From Hirsutella rhossiliensis (taxonomy: Eukaryota; Ascomycota; Sordariomycetes; Hypocreales; Ophiocordycipitaceae): a stretch of 64,000 bases of DNA. Where the stretch lies: positions 3,286,001 to 3,350,000 of the forward strand of contig NW_025408668.1 in assembly GCF_020360975.1 (NCBI RefSeq), written 5' to 3'. The notes under the pieces were generated by a model, which did not search any database, had not been told where the DNA came from, and worked only from the letters and a program-made list of their open reading frames with translations. The translations under genes were made by a program, and so were the position numbers. Below, piece after piece: positions 22,351-35,557 of this stretch; position 1 is the first letter of the stretch, and every line of letters begins with the position of its first letter.

Positions 22351-23678
22351 TCATATCCACATCAAGTTGCGGCGTTGTCTGCGATTCTGCTGCCACAGGG
22401 CTCCCCCTCCGCTCCGGCGCGGTCCGCGGTACGAGCTTGCGCTGTCGTCGGTGGCCAGTGTCGCGTTGTCATTCTCTGGGGACGCTGCTCGCGTCGTCCT
22501 CACGCCCGGGGACAGGCCGTCGACTCCTCTTGTCAGCGGCACCTGATCGAGTTCCAAATCTCGAGGGGGCCCTCTGGGCTTCCCAGCGCCATTCGGAGGC
22601 GCGCCGTCGCTGAGAAACTTGGGCTGCGGCGCGGCCGAGTTGTCACTGTCCGGCGCTGCGGCCAGATTGGAAGACCCCAGCGGACGATGCCTCATTGCTC
22701 CTGTTTCCGGACCAGCTGACTGCGACGATGGCAGAGGCTCAAAATGATGGCGTGCATCGGCCATGGGGCTGCGAACGAGTTAGATGATAGCAGGAGGCTC
22801 GACGAGGCCACTCACCTGATGTAGCGCGTGTCCTGACCAGGCCCGCGCCCGTGGCCCCTTTTCCGTCGAAACAGCATGATACAAAGGCCAAGCAGAAGCA
22901 CCAAGGCAGCGACGCCGCCAATGGTCCCTCCCACAATGGCGGCTGTGTTGGGCGAGCGGGCGTCCTTGGGTGGCGCGCCTGCTTCGGCGGCGGCGGATGG
23001 CACGGCTGGGCTCAGACTGCTTGCCTGGCCCGGATCCGACTTGGCGCCCGAGGCCGACGAGGAGAGGGTGCCGATGACGACGGGCGTGGCCAGAGGCGTG
23101 GGCGTCGCGGTGAGGGCGAGGGTGACGTGGCTCACGTCGAGGGGGTCGCGGCCGGGAGCCGTCGAGGCCACGTCGGTGGCGAGGTGCGAGGCAGAGCCGC
23201 AGCCGTACTGATAGAAGCCGCCGTCAAACGAGTTGCGGTAGCAGACGTCGCCGCCCTGGCAGGTGAAGACGTATGGGTCCCTGAGGGTCTGGGGACTGCT
23301 GTTCTTGTCGACGCAGCCGGTGAAGATGCCGCGGGTGCACTCATGGCCATCGGGACAGCAGCCCATGACTCCATGCTGGACGTCGACGGCGCAGTGCGAA
23401 CCTTCGGTACAGGTCGCCGGCAGCGCGGGGTTTCCTCCTATGTACCCGCAGACGGTGTTGTACGAGTCGCGCTCACGGAGCCGGGCAGGCCGCGTCGGGG
23501 CCGGAGTGGCAGCCAGGGGCGAGGGCCTGGCACTGAGCGTCGGCATCGGAAGGCTTCTCGACTCTCGAGGGGGCAACTCTCGAGGGAGCACATGGGCCGA
23601 GGAGAGGCGCAGGACGGCGGCGAGAACGAGAAGGGCGGCTGGGGGAGGCAGTCGGATGAAGAAGCAGTTGGGAACCAT
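22351..23678 (-). CDS. Cysteine-rich single-pass membrane protein of unknown function, two exons
   Basis: Exons 23678-22816 and 22768-22351 (minus strand), 426 residues. The chosen ATG begins the signal peptide (MVPNCFFIRLPPPAALLVL...); an upstream in-frame ATG would bury it. The intron is 47 nt with a perfect GTGAGT donor and TCGCAG acceptor, where unspliced reading stops at once. Outer part: a cysteine-rich module at about residues 70-145 with a vicinal CC ('MGCCPDGHECTRG'), then a Ser/Thr/Pro/Ala stalk. A transmembrane helix lies at about 246-271 ('AAIVGGTIGGVAALVLLLGL') with a stop-transfer RRKR. The ~155-residue cytosolic tail is polar and probably disordered. The layout suggests a cell-surface sensor or adhesin-like protein. 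I do not recognise a named family. Confidence 0.8.
22769..22815 (-). other. Intron (47 nt) of the membrane protein gene
   Basis: GTGAGT donor at 22815, CAG acceptor ending at 22769. Phase 2; joins 'TRYI' to 'SPMADARHH'. Confidence 0.85.
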
Positions 23679-25743
23679 GGCGAAAGGCGTGTATTGTCGA
23701 TGACGCGGGAGGAACAAAGGAACGAGGGGGAAACTATGGGGATATCCAAGTATGTTCCAAAGGAGACGGCGCGCATGCTCGTCTCTTTGTCGTCGGGGTC
23801 GTTGTCGGCCTGTCTGTTGGTCCAGCCTGTGAGAAGAAGACGGCAGATGGGGAGAAACGGGGAGAGAGGGGAGGTAGAGGAGGAGCCAAGGAGCAGTGAT
23901 GGGGATGCGAGAAGAGGGCAAGGGCATGTCAGTTGTCCGTGGGTCGAGGCTCACCGGGAAACTGGCCTCGCCGTGCTCGACTATCGTTTCCCCTTCTTGT
24001 CTGCGCTCGCACGCAGGTGTCGATGGGGTGAAAGGGAAGAGGGAAAAAACGGGTGCACGCCCCCGGGGGGCTTCCCGACATTTTTATCGTTCAAGAGCGA
24101 TAAGGCAGCGTCGTAACGATGCTACGGTACTTGGTGCATGCGGCATCAGGCACAGATGCTTACACGGAGGTTGGGGGCGTCTCCTTGCCGGTGCCCCCTG
24201 TCCGTCGAGGAGGCCTCGGGGCGGGCACGGCTCTGGGATCGCCTTGCAGGCCCCTACTGTACTGTACAGAAAACACGTTCCATCCAGCCTCGCGTATTCG
24301 TACTGTAAATCCTGCAGAAACGGCCTCGTCTGGTTGCCACGGCGCCGGGATGTAGGGCCCCGTGTTGGTGGTTCTTCGGGGCCCTTGTCGTCGCTTTTCA
24401 GGGCCCTTGTCGTCGCTTTCCAGCGCACTCACCATGTGGTTGTGCATCTTTAGTGCATGTCCACTAACGCTGCCTAGTGCAAGCCACCGTGTCTCACCCC
24501 CCTTTGCTTTTTTTCTTCGTGCACAATGAATCGTGGGGGCTGGAACAAAAGATGCCATGCTCGTTCGTGTGCACAACGCAAGGCGACATTTGAGCTTGAA
24601 TTTTCTCCCGCTCCGCAGGTGGGACACTGGCAAATTATTGCCATGCTTTCCCTGCAGTTCACACGGAACATCCCGCAATACGAAGGCTAATCAGCCACCG
24701 GCCTATCGCGCTCGATCCGTGCCGCGCCTTTACCATACCGAGGGCTGGCACGGCACGTAAGTGACGATGGAAAAGACGCCAGTTGGCACAGTGCCTGTGT
24801 CTCTGCAGACCTCCCTTGGACCTGTCACGGCTTTCTCAGGCATCAACAGATGTTCCACGGCTTGCGTATCTGCGCTCAGTCGTCATCCCGAGGCCAAGGC
24901 TCCCGTTCCTCCTTCCAATCCCCCAAAGCTTCCACCCCTTCTCTTCCAAATGGCCTTTTGCAACTCCCTGTTTCATATACCTGGACTGTCTTTGGAGCAG
25001 GTGTACCAAATCCAGGGACCCATCGTCATTGATCGATCCTTCAGGGCCAATGTCCAGCATGGCAGACGGTCCGATCATGTAAGTCGCCGACTCGAGCCTT
25101 GTTCTTGATGGTTCTGTCGGCAGATGAGTCCTGATTGCCATCCAAAGCGGAGTCTTCGGTGGCTATCACCCGCAACTACGTCGTTGGGCGGATTCGGCGG
25201 TGCATGGTTGGAGCGGGACTAATGTATCAAGATGGGGGTCGGTCGAATGCAGTTCGGGTGACGGTGATGCAATCAGGCCTTTGTCCTTGCTTAGCTGAGA
25301 GTCCACGCAAAGGACGAGGCCATGTATTTGCCCGCAAAGTCGGTGCTATCTTGCGGAAACAAGAAAACAAATGGCCAGAAGGGGGGAAGACAGATTAGTG
25401 AGGACGCGCAAATGCGCTTCTCTGTTGATGCAACCAGGCAGCGTGTAGAAGGTTGACTGATTCAACGAGGCCGTGATCGCAGGAGTCCTGCCTTTGAAGA
25501 TGATACCTCTGCGTCATTTCGCCGCCCACTTAAGGAATACGTCGAGAATCGTTTGTAAAGAGAAGATAGTAGGGGTGCAAATTGATTTTTATTACACCCT
25601 GCCATTCCTCTAATAATCCGAGTTCGGTTCGCCTCCTTAGAGTCGCAGCATCAAGGCGGCCGAGCCGATCCCATACTTTACGTGATATCCTTCGCAATCC
25701 TCCGGCTCCTTGCCTCAACATCTGCCAACGTGGTTTACCACGT
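23679..25743. other. 2-kb intergenic stretch, no supported gene
   Basis: It holds the promoter of the membrane protein gene and the 3' flank of the homocitrate synthase. Long antisense frames here reflect GC-rich DNA. Frames at 24761-25108 (plus) and 24160-24678 (minus) have no recognisable motifs. A short tandem duplication lies at 24379-24422. Confidence 0.5.
24379..24422. repeat. 22-bp tandem duplication
   Basis: Two adjacent 22-base units beginning GGGCCCTTGTCGTCGCTTT at 24379-24400 and 24401-24422 differ by one T/C. Function unknown; similar in kind to the duplication in the peroxidase. Confidence 0.85.
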
Positions 25744-28590
<2,847 letters not shown>

Positions 28591-29473
28591 TGTCGCGGCG
28601 ATTCGCAAGGAGTCGTGGGTTTTCGAGACGAGTCGGGGCCGATTGGACGAGAAGAGATGTCGGAGGAGGGAGAAGTGCTCTCGAAGTAGACACAAAAATT
28701 CCAAAAACGCTGCCTCGCCGTGGACGGAGGGGACTGGGGGGTGAGTCACTCACCAAAGCGGGGTAAAAACGCCCACGCCCCCTTTTCCACCGCCAATAAG
28801 AGAACCGTTTATGTAGCGCTTCTACGGATAGACGTGAAGATGATCTAAATATTTCCCCAAAATGGATAGATGCACGACCACTAAGACCACTATACCGATA
28901 TCTTTTGGAATATCTGTCTGTTCTTTCCGAAGCTTTGCGCGTGTTTTTTTATTCGCTCTCGCACAGCATGTGTCGTGCCTTTTTCACACCGAAACCCAAC
29001 AAAATTGGGCCAGCCCAGCGCCGTGGGGCAGTGGAGGCTCCCTAAATGACATATGCGCCAAGTTTGTATGGGCGAAGAATCTGTTCGCCCCCGCCCTTGC
29101 CATGCTCGCCTCAGTCATGTTGTGTCACGGAACTTGAGCAGGAACTTGAGCAGGGGCGCGCTGTATTCGTGGCCGCGGACAGCTACCGCTCAGGCTGGAA
29201 AAGGGGAACGAATTATTAATTATTAGCCGAGCGACACTTTCCACCACTGCCTTGGAAAGTCCAAGGCGTCGCGTTGCGAGCGAGTGACTTGCAATACGCC
29301 ACGTACGCTGCTACTGATCAACCCCGCCAACGCGACTAGCGGACTCGGTCTACGCAGAGCATCCCGTGCCGCTGGGCTCTCTCTCAGCTGCAGACTCGTC
29401 CAACTTCCTCCCGTCAAGCAAAGAAGCAAAAAAAGAAATATTTACCCGCTGCGCCAGGCAAAAGAAGAAATCA
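28591..29473. other. Intergenic, homocitrate synthase promoter
   Basis: About 0.9 kb with no supported gene. The long upstream extension of the first exon frame (to 28749) is probably untranslated leader, since family members begin close to 28590. Confidence 0.55.
29460..29463 (-). terminator. RNA polymerase III terminator of tRNA-Gly
   Basis: A T4 run on the minus strand, 10 bases past the tRNA 3' end. A longer T7 run follows at about 29428-29434. Confidence 0.55.
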
Positions 29474-29555
29474 TGCGTGATCTGGGAATCGAACCCAGGG
29501 CTCCCCGACGCTGCTCGAATGGCAACGGAGAATTTTACCACTAAACCAATCACGC
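29474..29555 (-). tRNA. tRNA-Gly (GCC) with an 11-nt intron
   Basis: On the minus strand the acceptor arms GCGTGAT and ATCACGC pair fully, followed by discriminator A. The D-arm has GGTTTAGTGGTAAAAT, and the T-arm is CTGGG-TTCGATT-CCCAG. The anticodon stem CTCCG/CGGGG encloses TTGCCAT with anticodon GCC. Eleven extra bases between the anticodon loop and the 3' stem strand form a short canonical-position intron. The mature length of 71 is normal for tRNA-Gly. No CCA is encoded, as expected for a eukaryotic gene. Confidence 0.93.
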
Positions 29556-31062
29556 TGGTGAGCTCATGGTGAGCAAGCAAATGCTGGACCCGCTGTGATG
29601 ACTGCTGTCGTTAATTGCGTACACGATGATTATGTCCTGTCATTCTTCCCGGATCCCAGTCAGGAGACTCCTTCTCCTGTTACCAGTGTCGCCAGTCGGC
29701 TCGCGGACATTGCTCCAGCAACCAAGGCACAGCCCCCGATTTCCATCGATGGATGGCTTCCATCGACTCCTGGTTTCGAAAGAGATGAGAAAGAAAAAGT
29801 CCAGGTGCACGGGGTTGGGCGACGCAAGTTGTAAATGCATCCATGACATATGTATGCCGCATCACCCAAACTTGGCGGGCGTGAATAGACAACCCTACCG
29901 TTTCCTAGATCCGGGGCTATAGGGAGCTTCTTCGAGTTTCGAAAGGACCTCGGCGGGACCCGAGGGCGCCGGGGTTGGCAAGGGCAACTACGTAACCTCT
30001 GCCAAACCTGCTGCTCCACGCAGCTAAAACAAGAGGCATTCCCCTATCCGTCAGAGACAAGACAAGGACAACGGTCCGATTCTTTCGTCTGATGCCAAAG
30101 GCGCCGCGCCTACTGCACACTGCACGTGGCAGACGGGAGTTATTCATGCCCTGCCTTGGCCATGTGCCTTGGCAGTGATGCACCGACCGACTTCAAACAT
30201 TGGTCTAACCGTGCTTTCTTGCGCCAAGAAAGGTGAGGCACATTGCCATTTGGCGGATTGCTTAAATTTATAAGAGAAAGCAGCAGCACTCGTAGCGTTG
30301 TCCTCGGTCCGTCGACGGCTCCTATCCATGAATTAAGCCGAAGCCTTGGTTAGCGCCGCCTTGACGGCTGGTCAACTTACACCATGGTCCCGGATGCTGT
30401 CCATTTCCATATGTGAGGACATCGTCAGATCTCTGTCAATCCCGTCCAAGGAAGACGCTAAAGAATTGATTCAACCCCTAATTGTCGCTCGAACATGTTC
30501 GCCCATCCTGCGCCTCGTTTCACGTCGCCTGTAACGCCCCCCGTCTCACGGCGACACGGCCCTTCACCACTGTCTCCAGGGACAAAACCGACCCTGCGGG
30601 CCGTATGCAAATCGCCACCACAGCAACGTACCCGACTCAGCTGCTCAGAGGGAGTTCCGACTGGACAGGCCCTGCAACCGGCCATACTCGGCACCTGAGA
30701 CAAGCCTGTCCCAAGTCTGCCGCGCCTCACTCCCGCCTGTCGTCCCATAACTTCTCAAGCCATTGATTGTGTGAGTTGGGGGGCTTTCCAAAGGGGTCCG
30801 AACCCGAACGAACTCGGACATGAGACGAAAGACGGCGTGGCGCGTCTGCCAGACAAGTATAAAAGAGATCGATGGCCCTAGAGCATTCCAGTCTTGATTC
30901 TAGAAGTCAGCATCCGTCCTTATCCTCTAAGCACTTCTCTCTCTCCTATACCAAAACAACCAGGCGTTGTCCCTCTCTTATTCTTTATTCTTTCCTTAAC
31001 ACCAGGCTTACGCCCGTCTTTCTTTGCACATAACCTTCCCACTACTCTCAAAGTTGCCCAAC
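29556..31062. other. 1.5-kb intergenic region
   Basis: No supported gene. Frames of 60-120 codons overlap in all directions without motifs. The right end carries the promoter of the small secreted protein. Confidence 0.55.
30858..30865 (+). promoter_or_regulatory. TATA box of the small secreted protein gene
   Basis: TATAAAAG about 200 bases upstream of the ATG at 31063. A pyrimidine-rich leader follows, typical of strongly expressed fungal genes. Confidence 0.55.
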
Positions 31063-31484
31063 ATGGTTCGCATCGCCGCCGCCGCCGCCCTTCTTGCCTG
31101 TGCGTCATCACCATCTTTCCACGCTTCTCTTGTCCCAGTGCCCAACTAACATAAGAACCAGTCGCTGCCTCTGCTCTGGCCGGTAATCAGGGCCAAGCCG
31201 CCAACAACGCCGTCAACCAAGCGCAGGGCGGCGCTGCAGGTGCCGCAGGGAATGCCAATGGAAATGGCGCAACCGCTGGAGCTGGTGGAACTGCAAGCAA
31301 GACCCCGGCGGTCGATGCACGCATCAAGGAGTTGACGGATCTTCAGAAAAAGAAGGAGCAGGATGCAGTGCAGGCGGAGGCGAGCGGGAACCAAGGCCTC
31401 GCCGACGCGTTGAGGACGCAGAAGAATGGTGCAATTGCGCAGCAGCTCACCAACCTCCAGCAAGCGCAGAAGGCCGCGAATTAA
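31063..31484 (+). CDS. Small secreted cysteine-free protein, two exons
   Basis: Exons 31063-31099 and 31162-31484 encode 119 residues; too short and spliced to show as one long frame. The 62-nt intron has donor T|GTGCGT, branch AACTAAC and acceptor ACCAG, and falls inside the signal peptide (MVRIAAAAALLAFAASALAG). The mature ~100 residues are Ala/Gly/Asn/Gln-rich at first ('NQGQAANNAVNQAQ'), then helical and charged ('DARIKELTDLQKKKEQDAV'), ending 'NLQQAQKAAN'. No cysteines. It resembles small Ala/Gln-rich secreted fungal proteins of unknown role. It is the last gene before the RIP-saturated block (about 0.6 kb), a common setting for effector candidates, but nothing here proves such a role. 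Confidence 0.8.
31100..31161 (+). other. Intron (62 nt) in the small secreted protein gene
   Basis: GTGCGT donor, AACTAAC branch point, ACCAG acceptor. Phase 1; completes a Phe codon in the signal peptide core. Confidence 0.8.
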
Positions 31485-32060
31485 TAGGAGTAACAAGACC
31501 TTCGCTGGAAGGGTCAAGGGGGCTTGAATCGCGGTGAAACAGGGGACTGCCAGGTCACTGTAACTCAAGACTAGATACCTCTGAAGGCCTTGCATTGTCT
31601 GGCCGTAGGGAGTGAAATTTTCTAAACCCCTTGACTCTTTCAGACATTAGCTGAACAGAACGCTGTCTTCAGTCTGTTTTGATCAAGCATCCATTTTCCA
31701 GTTTGCATTTGCTCACATCTCTGGACTCACGCGAAATGGAAACCTTGCAAACGAAGTATTGAGGCGACAAATATCCGATGTTACAGGCGAGATTACGTTT
31801 AGGGCATGGAATAGGCGTATATAATGCTGGTCTTGTCACCTCCGTCCCTATATGCCTTTTTTGTCCAGTATAACCTTGCTCTTTCTGACAATACACGTAC
31901 GATTGATCAGTCCCAACACTACCGGCCTGCTCACACTAATTGAAACCCCTTGTTCCTCGGGGTCGGGAATAGCCCGTAGGCATCGAGTGCCTGAACATAG
32001 TAGTGCCGGGTAGACTTTAAAAGTAGGCGCCCGTGGCTACCCATAGGCCGCCTAATTTTT
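31485..32060. other. Downstream flank and island/RIP boundary
   Basis: No supported gene. CpA and TpG remain normal to about 32.04 kb, then become rare within a few dozen bases. Confidence 0.6.
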
Positions 32061-34049
32061 TCAGTCTAGTCTATAGGTAGAAATAGGTTTTAAGCTAAAA
32101 GACTATATTTACCTATAGGTTATTAATATATACTTTAGATAAAGCTAGGTACCTAGACTAGCCTAAAATAACTTAGTAGATTCTTATTTAAAGTTACTTT
32201 TAGTTAAGCGAATTTATAAAGATTAGAGAACTAGAAGTCTAGTACTAATTAATTATACTAATTATCTCCTTATCTCTAACTTAGAGCTAGGATATTTTTA
32301 GCTTCTTTTACTCTTAACTTTCTACCCTTATACTTCCCGCCGGCTAAGATAAGCTTAAGCCTATCTATAGTTATTATAGGCTTTTCTATACTTAATAATT
32401 ATAGTAATTCTTTAAATATTTTATCCTTATTAGCCTTATTATCTAAGGGGACTTTATAGATCTTTTTAATTATTTAAGGCTATTTATAGTTAGAATTATC
32501 TTTATTTTTACTCCCCTTACTATTAATCTCTATAGTAGTAGTTTTCTTCTTTTACTATACCTTCGATTATCGTTACTCTTTTAACTACTTTTACTTCTTA
32601 TTAAAATTATCTCTTTAAGCTTAAACTTTATAAGTACGCGCTTCTTTAATCTTTACTAGTTACGTGCTTTATAAAAGCTTTTATTTTTCGACTCTCGATA
32701 GATTAGAAAAGTTACGCTAAGAGGTAGAACTATACGCTAAAGGAAAAAGGTTAATATAAATAATTAATATAATAACTTTTAATAAGGTATATATACTAGC
32801 TTTATTTTAGACTAAGAAAGATTAGTCTTATTTCCTAAGGATATTAATAATATCCTTAAGAGTAGTAATATCTTTCTATTAAATTATAACTCTTTTAGCT
32901 ATAATAGCTAGCTATCTTATTACTATTTATAGTCGCTAATTAGTATAATAATTAGTATAATAATTATATTAACTTACCTTAGAATATAGTAGCTAGTATA
33001 CTCTTTACTAACTCTTAGATAGCTACTAATACTACCTTTTAGATATAAAGGCTAGGAGTAATATCTTATATAACCCTTTAAATAAAGTAGGCGAATAAGG
33101 CGTAAGGGATAAGTAAATTAGGAATTTACTAGAATTTTCGAATTTCGCGTAAAGTAATAGCTAATATTAAAATTAATAGATAATCTAAGAAAGAAATATA
33201 CTTAAGTCTTATTACGTTTAAGTAAGAAAAGATAAATAAAGACTTACTACTTAGCTTAAATCTTTATTTACGCTTAATAATACTTACTAGCTTAACTAAT
33301 TTCCCCTTACCTTTACTATTAGTTTTTCCGCTAGTATTTATATTCTAGCTAAGGAGAGTCTTTCCGCTAGTTAGCTAGCTAAAAACCGGCCGCGTACTAT
33401 AAGACTAAAAGTAAGATTACTATAAATAATTAATATATTAATATAAAGCTATTTATATATAAATAGTATACTAACCTTAAAGGCTTAGCGGTTATAAGCG
33501 AGTATATATTTATTAAGGAGGGAGAAAAAAAAAGAAAGGTTATAATAATATAAGCTAGTAGTAATAAGCTTCTTAGCTAATTAAAATATAGTTATCTAGT
33601 TATAAAGATCTACTAACCTAATTAATTTCTAGTAAAAAGTAGGTTTATATAAAGTAAAGATTTAGTCTTCGTTTAGCATTAGGAATTTTTATTTTACTTT
33701 TAATACCTATATTAATACTATATATTAAATAGTAAGTAATATCTCTCTCTATTTTATATAATACTCTAGCTAATAATTTTAGATATTTTCGTATTTCTTA
33801 GCTCTCTTCTTTATAGATAATTAAAAGCAACGGCGATATAATAAGAGTTCTTAAATACTCCTCTTTACTTTATACTAATCTTTATACTAATCTATAATAG
33901 GCCGTCCGCTTAGTACGCCTTTAAAAAAATAAAAGGCAGAAGATACCTTATTAATAAGTATAAATATAAAGAAAGCACGCGATCGCGTTACTAAGATAAC
34001 TAATAATAAGAAAGTCTTTAAAAAGGCTAAGAATATAATATATTAGGCT
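32061..34049. repeat. RIP-degraded TA-rich block, unclassified
   Basis: About 2 kb of very TA-rich sequence with almost no CpA/TpG and stops in every frame. I see no recognisable element domains and no clear copy elsewhere in the window. Probably an old, unidentifiable transposon. Confidence 0.7.
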
Positions 34050-34054
34050 ATTAT
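34050..34054. repeat. Target-site duplication ATTAT of Copia-1 (left)
   Basis: Pairs with 44776-44780. Confidence 0.85.
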
Positions 34055-34540
34055 TGTCGCGAAGCGTGGCCTGATTTCGCAGTTCTCGGAGATATCCCTT
34101 GGCACGAGGGACCAAGGAAGCTAAAAAACACCCGGTGTGGAAGAAGGAAGAAGGAGCTAAAAAGAGGTGCAGAAAGGAGGGTAGGGGCATAAGGGGAAGC
34201 AGAAGTGGCGATGGCTTCCTATAGAGGTGGCGAGAGATAAGACGGATGTGCCGGCAACGGCTAGAAAGGAAAGGAAAAACCGGCAAAAAGCTCGGTAGTT
34301 AAAAGGACATTAGTGGCTTCTTTAAGCAGGATCTTCTTTGTTAATTGAGATGCTAGACGGGTATAAAGAGGGGCGTTAGATAGAGGAAAGAAGGACAATT
34401 AAGGCAATACAACAATCACTCCCCTACCTTTATTGCTGCCCCCGTAAGAATCAAATCCCTCTGCCCTGCCTGTCCGACCCCTTACTTCTAATTTCACCTT
34501 CGTGCATTTTTATATACTTCTCGTATCTCTCTTCGCGAGA
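34055..34540 (+). repeat. Copia-1 5' LTR (486 bp)
   Basis: Starts TGTCGCGAAGCG and ends TCGCGAGA, so the terminal pair is TG...GA rather than TG...CA. It is the same length as the 3' LTR. The differences I compared are C/T or G/A transitions in CpA/TpG context. Confidence 0.9.
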
Positions 34541-34554
34541 GTTATAAGCCCGGG
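34541..34554 (+). other. Copia-1 primer-binding site (RIP-altered)
   Basis: GTTATAAGCCCGGG lies directly after the LTR. It equals the complement of the anticodon arm of initiator tRNA-Met with TpG changed to TpA. Priming by a half-tRNA from the anticodon loop is known in Copia elements. Confidence 0.6.
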
Positions 34555-35292
34555 AGGAATAGTATTCTTATACCTTCCGGCTACTATAAAAGGCACCTTT
34601 CTTGCATCCCTCGTAGCTTTATTTTACCCCTCTTACTAGAAAAGCCGATTTTTAACCGACTTTTCTACCTTTCCCCGCAATAATAACGAAAATCGACTCC
34701 TCTACCGTCCCTACGGTCCGTAGGACGATTCTTATAGAGCCCTAAGATTAGGATAAGTAGGTAAAGGAGCTACGGGCTCGGGTAGATAGAACCATCTATA
34801 ATTTAGTCTTTTCTAATAAGCAGGACCCTCTCGAGCCCCCTCTTCGTCCTAGGGCGACGGACTTTATAGAGGGAGCTACCCTCTTCTCCGAGCTAACCTC
34901 TACATAACAGAGAGCTTTTTCTGCTGCCTTAGGCGACTACGAGAGTCACCGGAAGGAATACCTCTACGAAACGAAGCTATTAACGGCTGCTCGTACGGCG
35001 ATAACGGAATCCGTTAGTGCCGCAAAGCTAATCACTCTTCGAGAAGAAGAGACTCCTAGGCAGTGGCTTTTAAAGCTCGAGACCTCGATAGCTCCCTCGA
35101 GAGGGTATATAACTAACCGTATTAGGAAGACCTATACGGCATATCTAGGAGCCTTTTCTGCTAGGAACCTGCTAGCTTCTTCGTGGCTAGCTAAGTAGGA
35201 AGAAATCCTCGAGGAAGCTAACTAATACTTCCTCATAGAAGCTCTTTCCGGCTAGTGGCTACGGGATATATCTCTGCTAATAAAGCCTATTA

Positions 35293-35297
35293 GTAAC
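35293..35297. repeat. Target-site duplication GTAAC of Copia-2 (left)
   Basis: Pairs with 39686-39690; both lie in Copia-1 sequence. Confidence 0.95.
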
Positions 35298-35449
35298 TGT
35301 TGACTTGATATGAGACATGGACCAAGACATGTTTAGGCAGCAGTTACAAGTGGTGAGTCACTGGATAGTGGCACGGACGTGCCACTATGTATATATGTAT
35401 GTTGAGAGCTGTCAGACAGAATTGAATAGAAGCAAGTTCAATCGCAACA
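35298..35449 (+). repeat. Copia-2 5' LTR (152 bp)
   Basis: TGTTGACTTG ... CGCAACA, canonical TG...CA ends. Identical to 39534-39685. Confidence 0.95.
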
Positions 35450-35461
35450 GGTTATGAGCCC
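35450..35461 (+). other. Copia-2 primer-binding site
   Basis: GGTTATGAGCCC directly follows the LTR and is complementary to the anticodon stem-loop (GGGCTCATAACC) of initiator tRNA-Met, the Copia-type half-tRNA primer. Confidence 0.75.
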
Positions 35462-35557
35462 GGTTGCTTTTATTATCCTTCCACTGCACGATTGAACTCG
35501 GCATATGAGAACACTTTTTCGTCAAGAATCGACGGTTGACAGCAAAGACCCGGCACT

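Noticed and set aside
22851..24116. 421-codon plus-strand frame opposite the membrane protein
   Set aside because: Low-complexity Gly/Arg-rich antisense shadow. The minus-strand gene has signal peptide, cysteine module, helix and a proper intron.
24761..25108. 115-codon plus-strand frame
   Set aside because: Competes with frames of similar length in other phases; no motif and no plausible extension by splicing.
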